From positions 949,001 through 1,013,000 of the forward strand of contig NC_092629.1 in NCBI RefSeq assembly GCF_039555335.1: DNA of 64,000 nt, read 5' to 3'. The DNA comes from Amphiura filiformis. Taxonomy: Eukaryota > Echinodermata > Ophiuroidea > Amphilepidida > Amphiuridae. This document shows positions 1 through 11,322 of this stretch, in pieces; the first letter of the stretch is position 1, and each line of letters opens with the position of its first letter. Below the pieces are notes generated by a model. The model saw only the letters and a program-made list of their open reading frames with translations. It was not told where the DNA came from and made no database searches. The translations under genes and the position numbers were made by a program.

Positions 1-2620
1 GAAAGTCAAAATTTTCGCGCGCTTCGCGCACATTTCAGCCTGCGGGTGGGGAGCACGCCAACTTTGGAGGTGATGCGTATGTAGGGCTGTTAAGACCCCC
101 TTTTTCAGCATCGCTGTCACCCTTAGACTCCATATTTTTTACGAACACATGCTCTGTCACCCGAAGACCCCCTATTTTTCCTGTTGATCTGTAACCCAAA
201 GACCGTTACAAGTTCAATTTGAACAGCAACTTTCATTTATCACTGATTTTGTTACTTATTTTGAAAAAAAAAAAAAAAAAAACTAAGAAATTCCGAAGCC
301 ATGTAGAACTAGAAATTCGATTTTTGAGGTTTCTGTAGCGCTGTTTCGGCTCTCACCCAAAGATTCCATTTAAAGGTCATGTTCCGCCCAATGGCCCCAT
401 ATTTTTTACATTTTGTTCTCACCGAATGCCAAAAATCATGCTCTCACCCAATTTTTACATTTTGCTCTCACCGATTGCCCCTTAGTGCGAAAGTGCCAGC
501 CCTACACCTATATCCATTTCATATTGAAGTGCCCCCGGATTTCAGCACAAAATCAATTGAAAGAACATTTTAAGACCGATATTCAACTTCTATTACCAAA
601 ATTAATCAGTGGTAGCGCAATTGGTTCAAAATTGCCCGGGTGGGGGGGGTGTAGGGGTGCCAATTTTGTTTCTTGCCCCGGGCCGGGCGCTACCAACCCC
701 AGTTACGCCACTGGATACTGGGCTTGTTAAATTTAGAAATAGCGGGCCTTTCTTAAAATTAGTGATGGCGAACTTTAGATATAGCGAACCTTCAATAAAT
801 TAGTGATAGCGGGCCTTATTTTAAAATTAGTGATAGCGAACCTTAGAAATACTAAACCTTATTTCAAATTACTGAAATTACTTGAGTGATATCGAACCTT
901 AGGTATAGTGGATCTTTTTGTACCGGGGCCAGCAAAGCTGGCCACGGTACTTATTAGTTGGATATAAAAAATTGTTGTTTCTAGGCTATGTATGAAACAG
1001 AAATTCATAAAGAAAGCATGTACCTGAATCAAGTTGTTTTGATGATGATTTATGCTTGTAATGTGTAAACATATAACTTGTGGTTGAACGGATATCAGAA
1101 ATATTGTGTTGATTTTGCATGGTAAGGTAAAATAGGTATATGTTTTAGGAAAATAATTTTTCTGAATCTAGACTAGGAAGTTTTGCTGGTTCTCTTCACT
1201 AGAACACTTATCTTGGCAGGCTATGGGATCATGTGGGCAGACACACCGCGGTACCGGGTACCATACATGTTTTGTGTGAGTTCAGTATCTCAGTGTGTTG
1301 TATGGTATGTGATCCAATATCTCTGGTGAGAGCTACCTGCTGAGTTATGATGACATATTTAATTTACACATCTTACTCTATTCATGTTCCTAGTGGTCTG
1401 TCTGTGGTGGTCTGTTATCTTAATATGTGTTGGATAATTTTCAACTACATGTAACATGTTTGACCATGCAACATGCAGTAAACATGGTAAAAGTTGAATC
1501 CTCACATCGAAGACCTGTAGGCCTATTAATAAATAAGCAAGATCACTGAATATTGGAAATATGTACATTTCCTGGTAACACGATGATGACCAAAAGCTAT
1601 TGATGCACACATCACCTTCAAATATTTGGGTCTATTTTTATGATGACAAATATGTCACAACTATAGAATGAAGCTTTATAGGGCATAGGTACAGGTCCTA
1701 AGTATAATGATTGAATTTTGTTACTAAGAATATTATCAGTAAACATTCAATTCTTGGCTTTAAAGGTGCTATTTTTGGGTTCAGTTTTCGAAAAATAATA
1801 GTTCTCGAAATTTTGCTTGTTACTTTGTATGCTTAAATTCTCAAAAAACAAAAAGAGCTATGAATGAATTAATCTATACTATAAGGTGCGAACGTCGGTT
1901 GTTTTTTAGGCCACAAGACCATTTAGCAATCCATGTAGCCTTATGTGGGGTATATGTGTCAGTGTAGGGGTGTTTGTACCCTAACAGTGTCTGCTTCCTA
2001 CTCATGCCATCCAAACCTGGTGATAATAATATTTGAGTAGGAGGACATGTGAATTAGCGTCAACTAGGAATAATCCTTTTCACCATGATTACCACCAATC
2101 AACCAGTACTTCCCATCATCCAAAATCTCCCTATTTTGCCAGCCAACAATATCACATAATTGTCAGAGATTACCCCATATGTTTAATTGCAAGCATCCAA
2201 CCAAGGCCAATCAATTAGATGTACATCCTTGAATCACAATTGTCATTTTAAAACCATGTCTCGCCTGTCAAATATTACACATTACAAGCATCTTTCAGAA
2301 GGATTATTTAATCTTCACATGAAATCATTCCTGTCCCGGTACATCCCTTTTTAAAGGTTTTTTATTTGTAATTAGTGATAGCGAACCTTAGAGACAGCGA
2401 ACCTTGAGAGATAGCGGTCCTTAGAGGTAGCGAACAGGCGCCACTGCGAAAGTGCCATTTCATATTGAAGTGCCCTCGGGTGCTAGGATCACTAAATACT
2501 CCTTTAGGCCCCCTTTCAAAATAGACCCTAACCTAGTACCAGTAGGCCTACCAACCTATTAACCTTATATAAACTCAATATGCCCAGGAAAATTAGTGTG
2601 GTCATTTTTTCAGCCCCCCC
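1..2620. other. Gene-free repeat-rich DNA
   Basis: No supported gene. Two stretches, about 731-920 and 2372-2440, are tandem variants of AGTGATAGCGAACCTTAGA. The sequence GAAGTGCCC with CATTTCATATTGAAGTG occurs both at about 500-535 and at 2447-2478, so the two ends may belong to copies of one repeat. The remainder is AT-rich and unassigned. Confidence 0.6.
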
Positions 2621-2621
2621 G

Positions 2622-3214
2622 CCTTAAGGGAACAACCCAAAAGTTTGATGAAGCCCTATAAACAAAAGTCCTTTCGTTAGGGAGGGGGTCAAAAAGTCCG
2701 ATTACGTTTGTAAAGAAGTAGTTAAAACATCGATCAAAGTTGATCTTTTTTTAAGAATTTAAAATATAATTGTAAAATTTTAGTATTTTGTGAAGTACGA
2801 TATTGACATTTTACAGTTGCTTCAAAATGATTGCAAATACAGAATGCAGTGCTCACAACCTGCTACTTGTAAGTTCATTTTTAAAGCAGCTGTACCTGTA
2901 CCGCACTTTGATTCTTTTTTATTTTAAAATCCAGCAAGTCCTAATTTTTATGAGGAAAAATATTTCAAAAGAAAATAGAACATTTGTTCTTTAAAAGGGA
3001 TCAATATCCTAGCATTGTCGCACCCCTCCACAACCCCATCGACCATATGGACGGCCCTGTGCCCATTATAGCTCCAGCTAGCTCCCAATGAATACTGGTT
3101 GGAATTTTCGATATTTGACACTTACGTTAGAGGGGGGGGGGGGGGGGGGTTAGCCTTCTAACGAAAGGATTTAGTTTATAGGGCTTCATCGAACTTATGG
3201 GTTGTTCCCTAAGG
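2622..3214. mobile_element. Inverted-repeat element, about 590 bp
   Basis: The left end CCTTAAGGGAACAACCCA and the right end TGGGTTGTTCCCTAAGG are inverted, and the match continues inward for about 70 bases with small differences (GAAGCCCTATAAAC / GTTTATAGGGCTTC and CCTTTCGTTAG / CTAACGAAAGG). The right arm begins after a 19-base G run at 3131-3149. No coding capacity. A TTAA overlaps the left end but the right side reads CTAA, so the target duplication is uncertain. Confidence 0.7.
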
Positions 3215-3331
3215 CCCCCTTTATTGCATTAGGCCCCTTCAGTAAAGCACTGAAAGCTGTATACAATGAGGGCCTGCTTGAAAAGCAGTGCTTGTCACTG
3301 AAGCAGTATTAGGCCTACCCTCAATAAAGAA

Positions 3332-3358
3332 AGAATAAATAAATAAATAAATAAATAA
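3332..3358. repeat. (TAAA)n microsatellite
   Basis: About six to seven tandem AAAT units follow an inverted-repeat element. Confidence 0.85.
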
Positions 3359-3549
3359 CAAGTGTAGATCGAAAAAAAGTTTTGATCACTGCCGCAGCTG
3401 GTGCTCCTTTCAAAAAAGGAATTGCCTTTCGTTGCAGGTTTTTTGATGGTCGCAATCCACACCACCTCAATGCCTTCGGCAAAATATTTCCCTAAAATAT
3501 CGCAAAGTAGTTTGATTGACAGATTTCACCTCTGACCTCGATCACAAAC

Positions 3550-3792
3550 ATGGCTGCGCCCTGGGACATTCACACACACACAAAATGCAATACACACGAT
3601 AGTTGTGAAAATCAATCGCATTATTTGCCTCGTTTACCGACGTGCTTTGACAAGTTTGCAATAGGTTTTCAATTCATCTTGTCAGAGAAGCAAATAATAA
3701 GATGGACTAAGGACAAATATTGCCACGGACATCGCATCCCGCATCGAATAGACGGCGAAAACATGACGAGATATCGAGATTTGTTCCATTGA
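3550..3792 (+). CDS. Candidate small open frame with good start context, unrecognised
   Basis: ACAAACATGGCTGCGCC gives a good Kozak context (A at -3, G at +4) and opens 80 codons, MAAPWDIHTHTK...RYRDLFH-stop. The region 3,400-3,900 is not part of any repeat I could identify here and holds more CpGs than its neighbours, so it could be a first exon or a decayed gene start. No domain is visible and the start of the frame is partly CA repeat. Confidence 0.2.
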   Translation: MAAPWDIHTHTKCNTHDSCENQSHYLPRLPTCFDKFAIGFQFILSEKQIIRWTKDKYCHGHRIPHRIDGENMTRYRDLFH

Positions 3793-3956
3793 CTACCATG
3801 TACTGCACTGCCCTGCCCGTATGTTTTCATATGCATCAATTGATCATACCTTTGTCTGTGTGTACATCTAGCTGAGCATGCTGTATGTTGGATTGTGTTG
3901 CTTGTTGTGTACACGACTCTGCAAGGTGGGTGGGTTTCTTTTATATAACCAATACT

Positions 3957-4381
3957 CAGGGGCGTAGCCAGCTTTCTTGGTCAGGGGGGGCAAAATAAAA
4001 TTTTTGGGGCACAGACGAAAAAAATTGCAGTTGCATCATACAATACATAGAGACTCTATGTCTTCGAGCTTCTCGAAAAGGGCCTTATTGGGGTGATGTG
4101 CGCGCGTAGCGCGAAAAAAAATGGTATTTAACACTATTTTCGCCCATTATCCGGCTAAAAAGGGCCTTATTGTTACAATGTGCGCGCGTAGCGCGGAAAA
4201 ATTTTGTATTTTACACTATTTTGGCCCTGAATTTTGCTAGAAAAGGGGCTCCTTGCCCTTTTTCTTTTCCTTTGCCTTCCTGATTTTCTCTTTCATTTTT
4301 TGTCAGAGGGCACTTTTTCTTTCATTTTTTTTTGTCAGGGGGCACTCTGCCCCCTGCCCCCCCTGCTGGCTACGCTTACTG
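3957..4381. mobile_element. Non-autonomous hAT-type element with 8-bp target duplication
   Basis: Starts CAGGGGCGTAGCCAGC and ends GCTGGCTACGCTTACTG. It is flanked by the exact 8-bp direct repeat CCAATACT (3949-3956 and 4382-4389), the hallmark of hAT insertion. Inside, the segment GGGCCTTATT...GTGCGCGCGTAGCGCG is duplicated (about 4081-4140 and 4148-4210). No transposase frame. Confidence 0.85.
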
Positions 4382-4384
4382 CCA

Positions 4385-4580
4385 ATACTATAATATTTAC
4401 AGTAATTTCTTGGCCAAACTGGAACACTATAAACGCTAGTGGCTCACGATAAACACACGCTAATATAGCGTGGTACAGAAGAAAGCATACACGCGCCTTA
4501 CATTGCGTACACGCTTAGTACGCTACAAGGACGCAACGCACATGTTCCAGTTTGGCCAAGAAAATACTGTAAATATTATA
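4385..4580. mobile_element. Short inverted-repeat element (MITE)
   Basis: The arms are about 40 bases, beginning ACTATAATATTTACAGTA and ending TACTGTAAATATTATAGT, both continuing into CTTGGCCAAACTGGAAC. The left end abuts the hAT target duplication, so the hAT element probably landed on the edge of this element. Confidence 0.75.
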
Positions 4581-4596
4581 GTCTAAGTCTACCGCT

Positions 4597-4768
4597 CACA
4601 AACACTTGTTAGGGGGCATGATGCAAAAAGGGTGGCCCTGAATTTTTTTTACCCTCTCTAAAGGGGGGCTGGAAAAAAAAAAAAAAATGACCATAATTTT
4701 CATGTCAAAAGGAGGTCCCTGAAATTTTTCGAGGTCTGTAAAGTCCCCCTTACAAGTGTTTGTGAACG
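4597..4768. mobile_element. Short inverted-repeat element (CACAAACACTTGT ends)
   Basis: CTCACAAACACTTGTTAGGG on the left mirrors CCCTTACAAGTGTTTGTGAA on the right. A related left end occurs at 8891 (TTCACAAACACTTGTAACAG) with no clear partner, so the family is dispersed. Confidence 0.65.
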
Positions 4769-4930
4769 GTCCTTTACATTTAATTATTTTGTTTAAAAAG
4801 GTGATGATTTAACTAAAAAAAATGAGGGGTCTTGCCACCATGTCTGTATATCAAAAATTAGCTAAGTTTTATGGGCAAATGACTGTTTTCAAATTATCTG
4901 CATATTTCTGCAGCCATCATTGACATGCTG

Positions 4931-5335
4931 CGCAATAATTATGAACCGGGGGATTTCCAAACGGCTCGCCAAAAATCACTTGCCCCCCCCCCTTCTTGCC
5001 CCGCCAAAATTTGCTTCCCCCCTCTCGGCCTGCCAAAAATTCTTTGCCCCCCTGCGTATGCCAAATTTTGGGATCCCAATTTACAAACCTCAAATGGTCT
5101 AGATATATGTTGCGAGCGCAGCGTGAATGAACATTTATGTATTTAAGCTTTTCCGTCCTGTTTTCCATAAGCCTTTTATGTAAAAAGCGCCCCATGAACG
5201 TGTGCCAAAAATCGCTTGCCCCTCCCTCTTGGCTTGCCGAAAATTGCTTGCCCGGCCCCCCCTCTCTGCTCGCCAAACATTTCTTGCCCCCCCCAATTTT
5301 ACCCTCCCCAGGGCTCATAATTATTGCACAGCCCC
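4931..5335. mobile_element. Family E element (CAATAATTATG ends, C-rich internal repeats)
   Basis: Inverted ends GCAATAATTATGA / TCATAATTATTGC enclose repeated GCCAAAAATCTTGCCCCCCC-like units in both orientations. Related copies lie at about 9089-9436, 10053-10526 and 61565-61880. Reading frames across it are by-products of the C/G runs. Confidence 0.75.
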
Positions 5336-5573
5336 TTACTCAGTTACTGTACAAAAATTTATTCTGCAACCTACTACAGGAATTTTTAATAAATCGTGGC
5401 AATGTGATTTTCAATTTTAAAAGCGAGTGCATCCGAGTTAAAAGAATGAAACTAAAAGCATCGCTGGATGCTGTCCATGGTAAAAGGCAGTCTATAATCC
5501 TGATACATGGATAATAATTTGTAATTTATCATTGGCTAATATTATTTTACATTTTATTTTATTCTCATTTCCA

Positions 5574-5747
5574 GGTGCAGTACATGTAGAACAACTGAGA
5601 ATAATGGCGCAATTCTTGAAAGACCGAAAAGATAATGATTTGGAAGTGAACAGCTGGCATCTGTATTCTGTAAACTATCTGTTGCATGCATTTAAAACTC
5701 TCCCAACATGCTGCTGGACCGATAAAGTCAACAATTTAATTTTTTGA
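5574..5747 (+). CDS. Candidate terminal exon or exon remnant, unrecognised
   Basis: An acceptor-like TTATTCTCATTTCCAG precedes an open frame GAVHVEQLRIMAQFLKDRKD, then NDLEVNSWHLYSVNYLLHAF to a stop at 5745-5747. Composition is protein-like and unlike the flanking repeats. The stretch just before (5430-5480) is also open (KRMKLKASLDAVHG) with a weak donor GTAAAA, so a short intron is possible. I do not recognise a family. Confidence 0.22.
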   Translation, partial: GAVHVEQLRIMAQFLKDRKDNDLEVNSWHLYSVNYLLHAFKTLPTCCWTDKVNNLIF

Positions 5748-6289
5748 AGAAAAATCTTATCTGGAGGTTTAACATTTTAAAAGAAATTAAATACTTGCAT
5801 AGCAATACATGTTGTGCATAAACTAACTACATGCACGATGCAGTAGTAATTTAGTAAATAATGAACTCCAATTATAAAAACAATAAGGACCTCAAAAAGT
5901 GACACTGACAAGTGATGCCTACAAGTACAATGCAGAGTTCCTTGTAGACTGTAAATTATAGCACAGAATGATTGGAAATGTTCAATGTGCAGGCATTTTT
6001 ATTTGGTTCGCCTCAAGTTCGGTAGGCCTAATGACATCGATGTCTTTTCGCGGTTGTGCCATTACAAACCAACTAAGGCTCTCACCAATTCTGAGTTCCC
6101 GCCTGTTCTTGGCCTACCCGGGTCAAAGTACCTGAAAAATGGCAATTTTTTTTTACAAAATTTGAAAAAATAACCTGGCAGTTAACCTGGCCTTAAATTA
6201 CTCAGGTGTTATTCGAGGTTGGAAACCAGAGAAATACTGCTATATAAAAAAAAATTAAAAATTGGATGAAGTTGAACATTTTAATTACT

Positions 6290-6361
6290 TTTGCTTCTAT
6301 TGAACAGCTAGCAATGCATACTAATTCAATGTGTCCCTGCCTGTTCAATAGAAGCAAAAGT
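6290..6361. repeat. Hairpin-forming inverted repeat
   Basis: CTTTTGCTTCTATTGAACAG and its exact reverse complement (6342-6361) are separated by about 30 bases. This is a perfect 20-bp stem followed by a T run. Confidence 0.8.
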
Positions 6362-6662
6362 TTTTTTTTTTTTTGTGCAAATTAAATCAGGTACCGGTAC
6401 CCAAGTACATAATTACCTGTTAGTTGAGAGCCCTAAAACCAACATTGTACATGTGCGCTCTACGCAATTAACTTTACGAGTGCGATTCAATACTCCACCC
6501 CAGCCCAAAAAATTTTGCACCAATGTCACTACCGAACTTGAGGCAAACTAGGGTTCCGGTGGGTGTGTGTGTGTGGGGGGGGGGTGGCAGTGATGGGTAA
6601 GGTGTACCTTCATTCCAATAATTAAAAATCTGGATACTGCAAATATGATGAGTATCCACTTC

Positions 6663-6805
6663 AAGGGTTTAAGTCCAGAAGGCCCCGATTGCAATAGCTG
6701 CCATGTAGACATCTCAGTAATTTTTGCATTATGTAGTGTACATATCTAAAATATGACACCTGGCAGCTATTGCAGATAGGGCCTTCTGGTCCTAAATCTT
6801 CGACT
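6663..6805. mobile_element. Short inverted-repeat element (CAATAGCTGCCA family)
   Basis: Arms GTCCAGAAGGCCC...GCAATAGCTGCCA and TGGCAGCTATTGCAGA...GGGCCTTCTGG form a long imperfect stem. A second copy is at 60493-60596. Confidence 0.7.
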
Positions 6806-7049
6806 TGTAAATGCTTTATTATTGGCAGACAAACTATTTCTTTCATGAAGACTAGCATTGGCAGGTGTCAGTCAATACTAGTCTTTTGTGAAAGTACCAT
6901 ATTACCGGGTAAGTAGGGCTTGAATTGCAGTGAGGCCACCAAGGCCATTGCCTGCCCTATTTCAGTTTTGGCCTTGGTGCCCCATATCTTTGTCATTTTC
7001 AAGGCATTCTTCATCACTTGTTGGCCTTGGTGCCCTTGCTAGTCTTTTG

Positions 7050-7172
7050 GGAAATTGGGAAGGCTTGTGTGCAGGCCTCGAATTTCAATGTGCTTTTTTT
7101 TTGGGGGGGCACCCATTTTCAAGCCCCCCCCAAAAAAAAAAATTGAGGCCTGCACACAAGCCTTCCCAAAAG
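7050..7172. mobile_element. Inverted-repeat element with G/C and A/T runs
   Basis: GGGAAGGCTTGTGTGCAGGCC (7050s) is mirrored by GGCCTGCACACAAGCCTTCCC (ending near 7168); the loop holds T8G7 and C7A11 runs, which themselves pair. Confidence 0.75.
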
Positions 7173-7637
7173 TCTTGTGTTTTTCCATAGACAAAGAAAT
7201 GATTTTTTTGTACTTGCAATTCATTACTAAAGTTATTTTTACACTATATAAAAAAGACAAGAGTTCATGAAAAAACAACAACAAGAAAGCATGGTGAATA
7301 CGGTCGGTATGTAGTTTTGATCACTGTTTATTTTGAGATTTGTAAGAAATTTAACAAAATAAAAAGCACTATTTTTTTAATTAAAAAAGTATGAAGTTCT
7401 GTGTTTGCTTGTGTTTGGCATCAATAAACAATCAAACCAAAATAGTTCATCACACCTACTAAATAGAGAATAAATGATGGGAATTTTTTTACTAGCCTCT
7501 ACTATTGTGTGATGGAAGAAAATATCCAGTATACGTTCCCTACAAATTCCTCAATCAGTCTACTAGTGATTGTAATCAGAGACAAGTCCAAAATTGGATT
7601 AAAACATTTAAATGAAATTTAACTGAATTCTAATCTA

Positions 7638-8060
7638 TTCTTAAACACTTGAGAATGTTCCTGCAATCTTATTGGTTCTTACCCGTGTGATACGACATGA
7701 TATCACACGGGTCAGCTGCTAATGCATCGACGCGATAGGCGTACTCGCTATTTGAACCAATTGGAGGCGATAGCAAACAATGGGACTGATCGATTTTAAG
7801 CCCTAGGTATAATTCCTTGCAAAATGTAGGATTTAATTTGATTAAAATTTGTAATTCTTTTGATATTTTTATTTGAATTGAAATGTTTAAGAATGAGAAT
7901 AAAGGTATTGTTTTTTTAGCAGCTGTCATGCATCTATCATCTCATATAACACAGAGCGAGTTAGGCGACATCATTATTTTGTTTTACTTAAAAAATGATG
8001 TCGCCGTGTTATATAAGACGATAGATGCACTCCAGCGTTAAAAACAATACCTTTATTCTC
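7638..8060. mobile_element. Family P element copy 1 (GTATTGTTTTTAGC hairpin)
   Basis: Contains a long palindrome (AATAAAGGTATTGTTTTT ... AAAAACAATACCTTTATT, arms about 75 bases, with GCATCTATC and ATATAACAC) plus a unique flank with TATCACACGGG and AACCAATTGGAGGCGATAG. Copies 2 (24945-25385) and 3 (40738-41048) carry the same parts in the opposite order. No coding capacity. Confidence 0.75.
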
Positions 8061-8063
8061 TAA

Positions 8064-8253
8064 TTAGAAACATTCAATCTAGAATTCAATCTAATTCGAT
8101 TTTTAAAATCGCTTTGATTTTTAAAATCCAATTCGATTCAATCTAATTTGATTTTAATTTAAGGGGTTAAAAATCAATCTAAGCAATTTTTAATCCCTTA
8201 AATTAAAATTGAATTAAATTATATTCTAATCTGTCTAGATTGAATATTTCTAA
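8064..8253. repeat. AT-rich inverted repeat
   Basis: Arms with ATTAGAAACATTCAATCTAG / CTAGATTGAATATTTCTAAT enclose several variants of TTCAATCTAATT. Directly adjoins family P copy 1. Origin unknown. Confidence 0.55.
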
Positions 8254-8431
8254 TACTAGATCTGATGAATAATTTTTTACACATTCCATTACACCTAATT
8301 TATGAGTCCCGACTTTTAATACTAGTATTGTTCTTCAATTAGAAACATAGTGAAGTGCGTTTCTGAACTCAGTTATTTCAGTCCTTTGTTTTGTCTGCCT
8401 CTGCTGCAAAAAGCGACATGGAATGGCTCAC

Positions 8432-8512
8432 AGGGGCATTGGTCAATGGTGACTGGCAGTTGGTTGTTACTTGTACAGTAGCTCTCATCTTTTGGCAGGT
8501 CTGAACCGGGGT
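8432..8512 (-). CDS. Candidate internal exon, cysteine-containing, gene not recognised
   Basis: On the - strand a strong acceptor (TATTTTCCTTTACAG) is followed by 81 open bases, D-PGSDLPKDESYCTSNNQL-PVTIDQCP, and a possible donor T|GTGAGC. Both ends are phase 1, as in exons that code for modular extracellular domains; the SYC...QCPC spacing is reminiscent of the end of a thrombospondin type 1 repeat, but no WSxW part is present. If the donor is not used, the frame runs to a stop at 8373. No partner exon was found nearby, so this could be chance or an exon of a gene with very long introns. Confidence 0.3.
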
Positions 8513-9088
8513 CTGTAAAGGAAAATAGGATTTTAGAAAATTTGTTAGGGTAGAGCTGGGACAGTGGCACAATACCTCCAGCATGTTACAGCAGCTTCGT
8601 TTGAAATCCTTGCCCCCACTCACACTTCCCCAAATGAACACATTCTTCAATAAAAAATCAGCATTTCCCCAGCCCCCTTTGGTGGTGGTGGCAGATTTAC
8701 CCCCAGCTACATGTAACTGTTCTCTTGATTGCGGAAGTCTAGTTTTGTCACTGGAGAATGTTACCCCTGAACCCCCCCCCCTGTGGTGCGGTGTCATTGA
8801 GCACTGAATGATTTCATTTATGGGGCAAATTATTAACCCCCCCAGTTGGTCGCACACCACAGGGTTCATTTAGGTGTCATATTTGGGAACGTTCACAAAC
8901 ACTTGTAACAGGGGGGGCCTAATGCCCAAAGAAAAATTGCCGGGGGCTTTAAAATTTTCACCTTAATTTTTCTTGTAGAACATTATTACACTATTTTCTA
9001 TAGGGTTGACATTCATTAATCAGGGCCAAAAAGGGGGCCCTGAAATTAATATTAGGTCTGAAAGTGGGGCCCTGAAAAATATTTCTGA

Positions 9089-9436
9089 CCCCCGAAGCTG
9101 AGAGGGGGGGGGGCAAATGATTTGTGGCACACATTCTTGGGGCGCCTTTTAAATAAAACGCTCTAAAAGGCTGAGGAAAACCGTACGGAAACGCTTAAAT
9201 ATGCCAATTTTCCTGCTCGCTGCATTCGCAACATGTAGGCATATAGACCATTTTAAGGTTTGTAAATTGGGATCCCAAAAGTTTGGCATGTGCAAAAGGA
9301 GGGGGGGGGGTAAATATTTTTTGGCGGGCCAAGAGGTGGGGCAAGTGATTTTGGCATGCCGTGGGGGGGGGCAAGCAATTTTGGCAAGCCGTTTGAAATT
9401 CCCCCAGAGGGAGCTCATAATTATTGCACAACCCCT
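9089..9436. mobile_element. Family E element, second copy
   Basis: The right end CTCATAATTATTGCACAACC matches the other family E copies, and internal G-rich units (GGGGCAAGCAATTTTGGCAAGCCG) match the interior of 4931-5335 in reverse. The left end is degenerate. Confidence 0.6.
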
Positions 9437-10052
9437 AAATGCAGTTTTAACTGAAATATTTAACAAGCAAAAAATTACATGTACATACTTCATCAAAGAG
9501 GTAAACAAATCAAGTGTTTTGTATTTTGAAGGTGGTTAGGGGGCTGGCATTTTCTTTGGAAGGGGGGTCCCAAAAATACAGGGGGTCATAGAATTTTCAG
9601 ACTAAAAATAGGGGGTTATAATTTTTGTTAACACCCAAAATAGGGGGTTATAGAATTATTAAGGGCTGGTGACTCAAAATTTGACTTCACAATCGAAATG
9701 TGCGTACAATCTATGCAAAATGTTTGCGTGCAACGCGCGCCTTGACTTGTTTACACTTACAATAAAAATTTTAACACGCTCAATGCACTTTCTTCACTAT
9801 AAAGTTTTGGTGCGTGCCGCGCCTTAGTTCCGGCAATAAATAATTTGTCTTGAGTCTGTGTAGATGGAAGGGGGGGGGGGGGGTCATAAAATTTTCCAAC
9901 CAAATTTAGGGGGTCGTAAAAATTTTTTGCCCGCGATAGGGGGGTCATAAATTTCTCCGGTCACCGACATATTTGGGACCCCCCATTTCGAAGAAAATGC
10001 CAGCCCTAGGCCCCTTATGTGTGGGAATTCTCTTAACTAAAATCTAAATTAA

Positions 10053-10526
10053 GGGTGGTGCAATAATTATGTGTACCCGGGGTGAATTCTCAAAATGGTC
10101 TTGCAAAATCGCTGTTCCCCCCCCCCTCTGGCCGTGCCAAAAGTCTTTGCCCCCCTTTCGACGTGCCAAAAACCTTTGCCCCCCCTTTGATGTGCCAAAA
10201 AATCTTTGCCCCACCCCCCTTACACATGCAAGATTTTGGGGAACCCGAATTTAAAACCTTAAATTGCCTTATCATATAGTCTGAGCGCATAGCAGGAAAT
10301 TTTGCATATTTGAACGTATTCCTAACGTTTTCCTATGCCTTTTTAGGGCGTAATATAGAAAACGGTGCCCAAATATCTGTGTCAAAAATTGCTTGCCCCC
10401 CCCCCTTTCGACCTGCCAAAAATCACTTGACCCCCCTTTTGACCTGCCAAAAAATGCTTGCCCCCCCTTTTGGCCTGCCAAAAATCTCCCCCCCCCCCCC
10501 GGGTACACATAATTATTGCACCACCC
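10053..10526. mobile_element. Family E element, best-preserved copy
   Basis: The ends are a perfect 30-bp inverted repeat beginning GGGTGGTGCAATAATTATGT. The interior has at least six units of TGCCAAAAATCTTTGCCCCCC type in one orientation. The region 10,560-11,100 next to it is unassigned and shows no repeat or gene I recognise. Confidence 0.85.
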
Positions 10527-11099
10527 CTAACAGGTTTGGACGTTTTCTTTTGTAATGAAGACATTTGATATAAATAAAAAAACACTCGTTGGGAGACACT
10601 CAGTGATAAAGTGCATTTTAGGGTATGAACTCGTGAAAATACTATCTCGACATTGCCGAATTCCACAGTCTTGCACTACTGGCGAAGGGAACAGAATCCG
10701 AAACCGCGGACAAATACCTCGTATAAATTGTTACACTCGTAAGGCAAAAATTTCCATTCTTAACTATTTAAATGGAAAAAGAGAGTGTATACCACACATG
10801 GACGAGTCGAATTACGAGAAAAATTTACAAAATATTGTTGTACAATAAAGTTTAGCCTAGCCGAAAGCTTGAGATTCCCATTGAGTTTAATACGAACCTG
10901 TCAATTCAATTGACCATTATACCAAAAACATGCCCACATTTCGACTCGATTTTCTACCAAACTGGTAGTAGATCTCCTACAATTTTTTGATATTACATAA
11001 ATGAAAGTGTTATTTACCTAAAATATCCATTTCAGTCGAGATCTACGACTGGAATTCCTGTAATTCGTTGCCAAATATTGGTAATTTCTTCATTTTGCA

Positions 11100-11322
11100 C
11101 CACACAAACCAATGGATAACGTTACTTCCGGGTCGCCGTGAAGGAAGGAAAAGTAGGCGGGGCTTGTGAGAAAAACTTCTAGAATCGTTTGAGCCTGGTT
11201 TGAGCCGGGACGGTAGAAACACCGAGTGCATTAAAAGTAACGAACCCAATGTGGTGGTGTGGTCGCAATCCGTGCAGAAAACTTCCAGTGATCCGGGCCG
11301 GTAAAGCACTGAAAGCTGTAAA
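11100..11322 (+). promoter_or_regulatory. Likely NDUFB7 promoter and 5' UTR
   Basis: The stretch before the start codon has many more CpG dinucleotides than its surroundings. It holds a CCAAT motif at 11109-11113 and ACTTCCGGGT at 11124-11133, an ETS/GABP-type core of the kind common in promoters of nuclear genes for respiratory subunits (family knowledge). No TATA box is evident. The transcription start cannot be set from sequence. A divergent transcript could begin here too, but none is recognisable on the - strand. Confidence 0.55.

Noticed and set aside
8378..8869. 163-codon frame on the - strand, the longest in the window
   Set aside because: Most of it crosses G/C-run repeat sequence without protein-like composition or homology; only the short splice-bounded piece near 8432-8512 is kept as a weak candidate, and it uses a different frame.
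10555..10848. 97-codon + strand frame ending in an AATAAA-containing sequence upstream of NDUFB7
   Set aside because: No recognisable domain, atypical composition and no splice support; the AATAAA overlaps its stop codon and may be chance.
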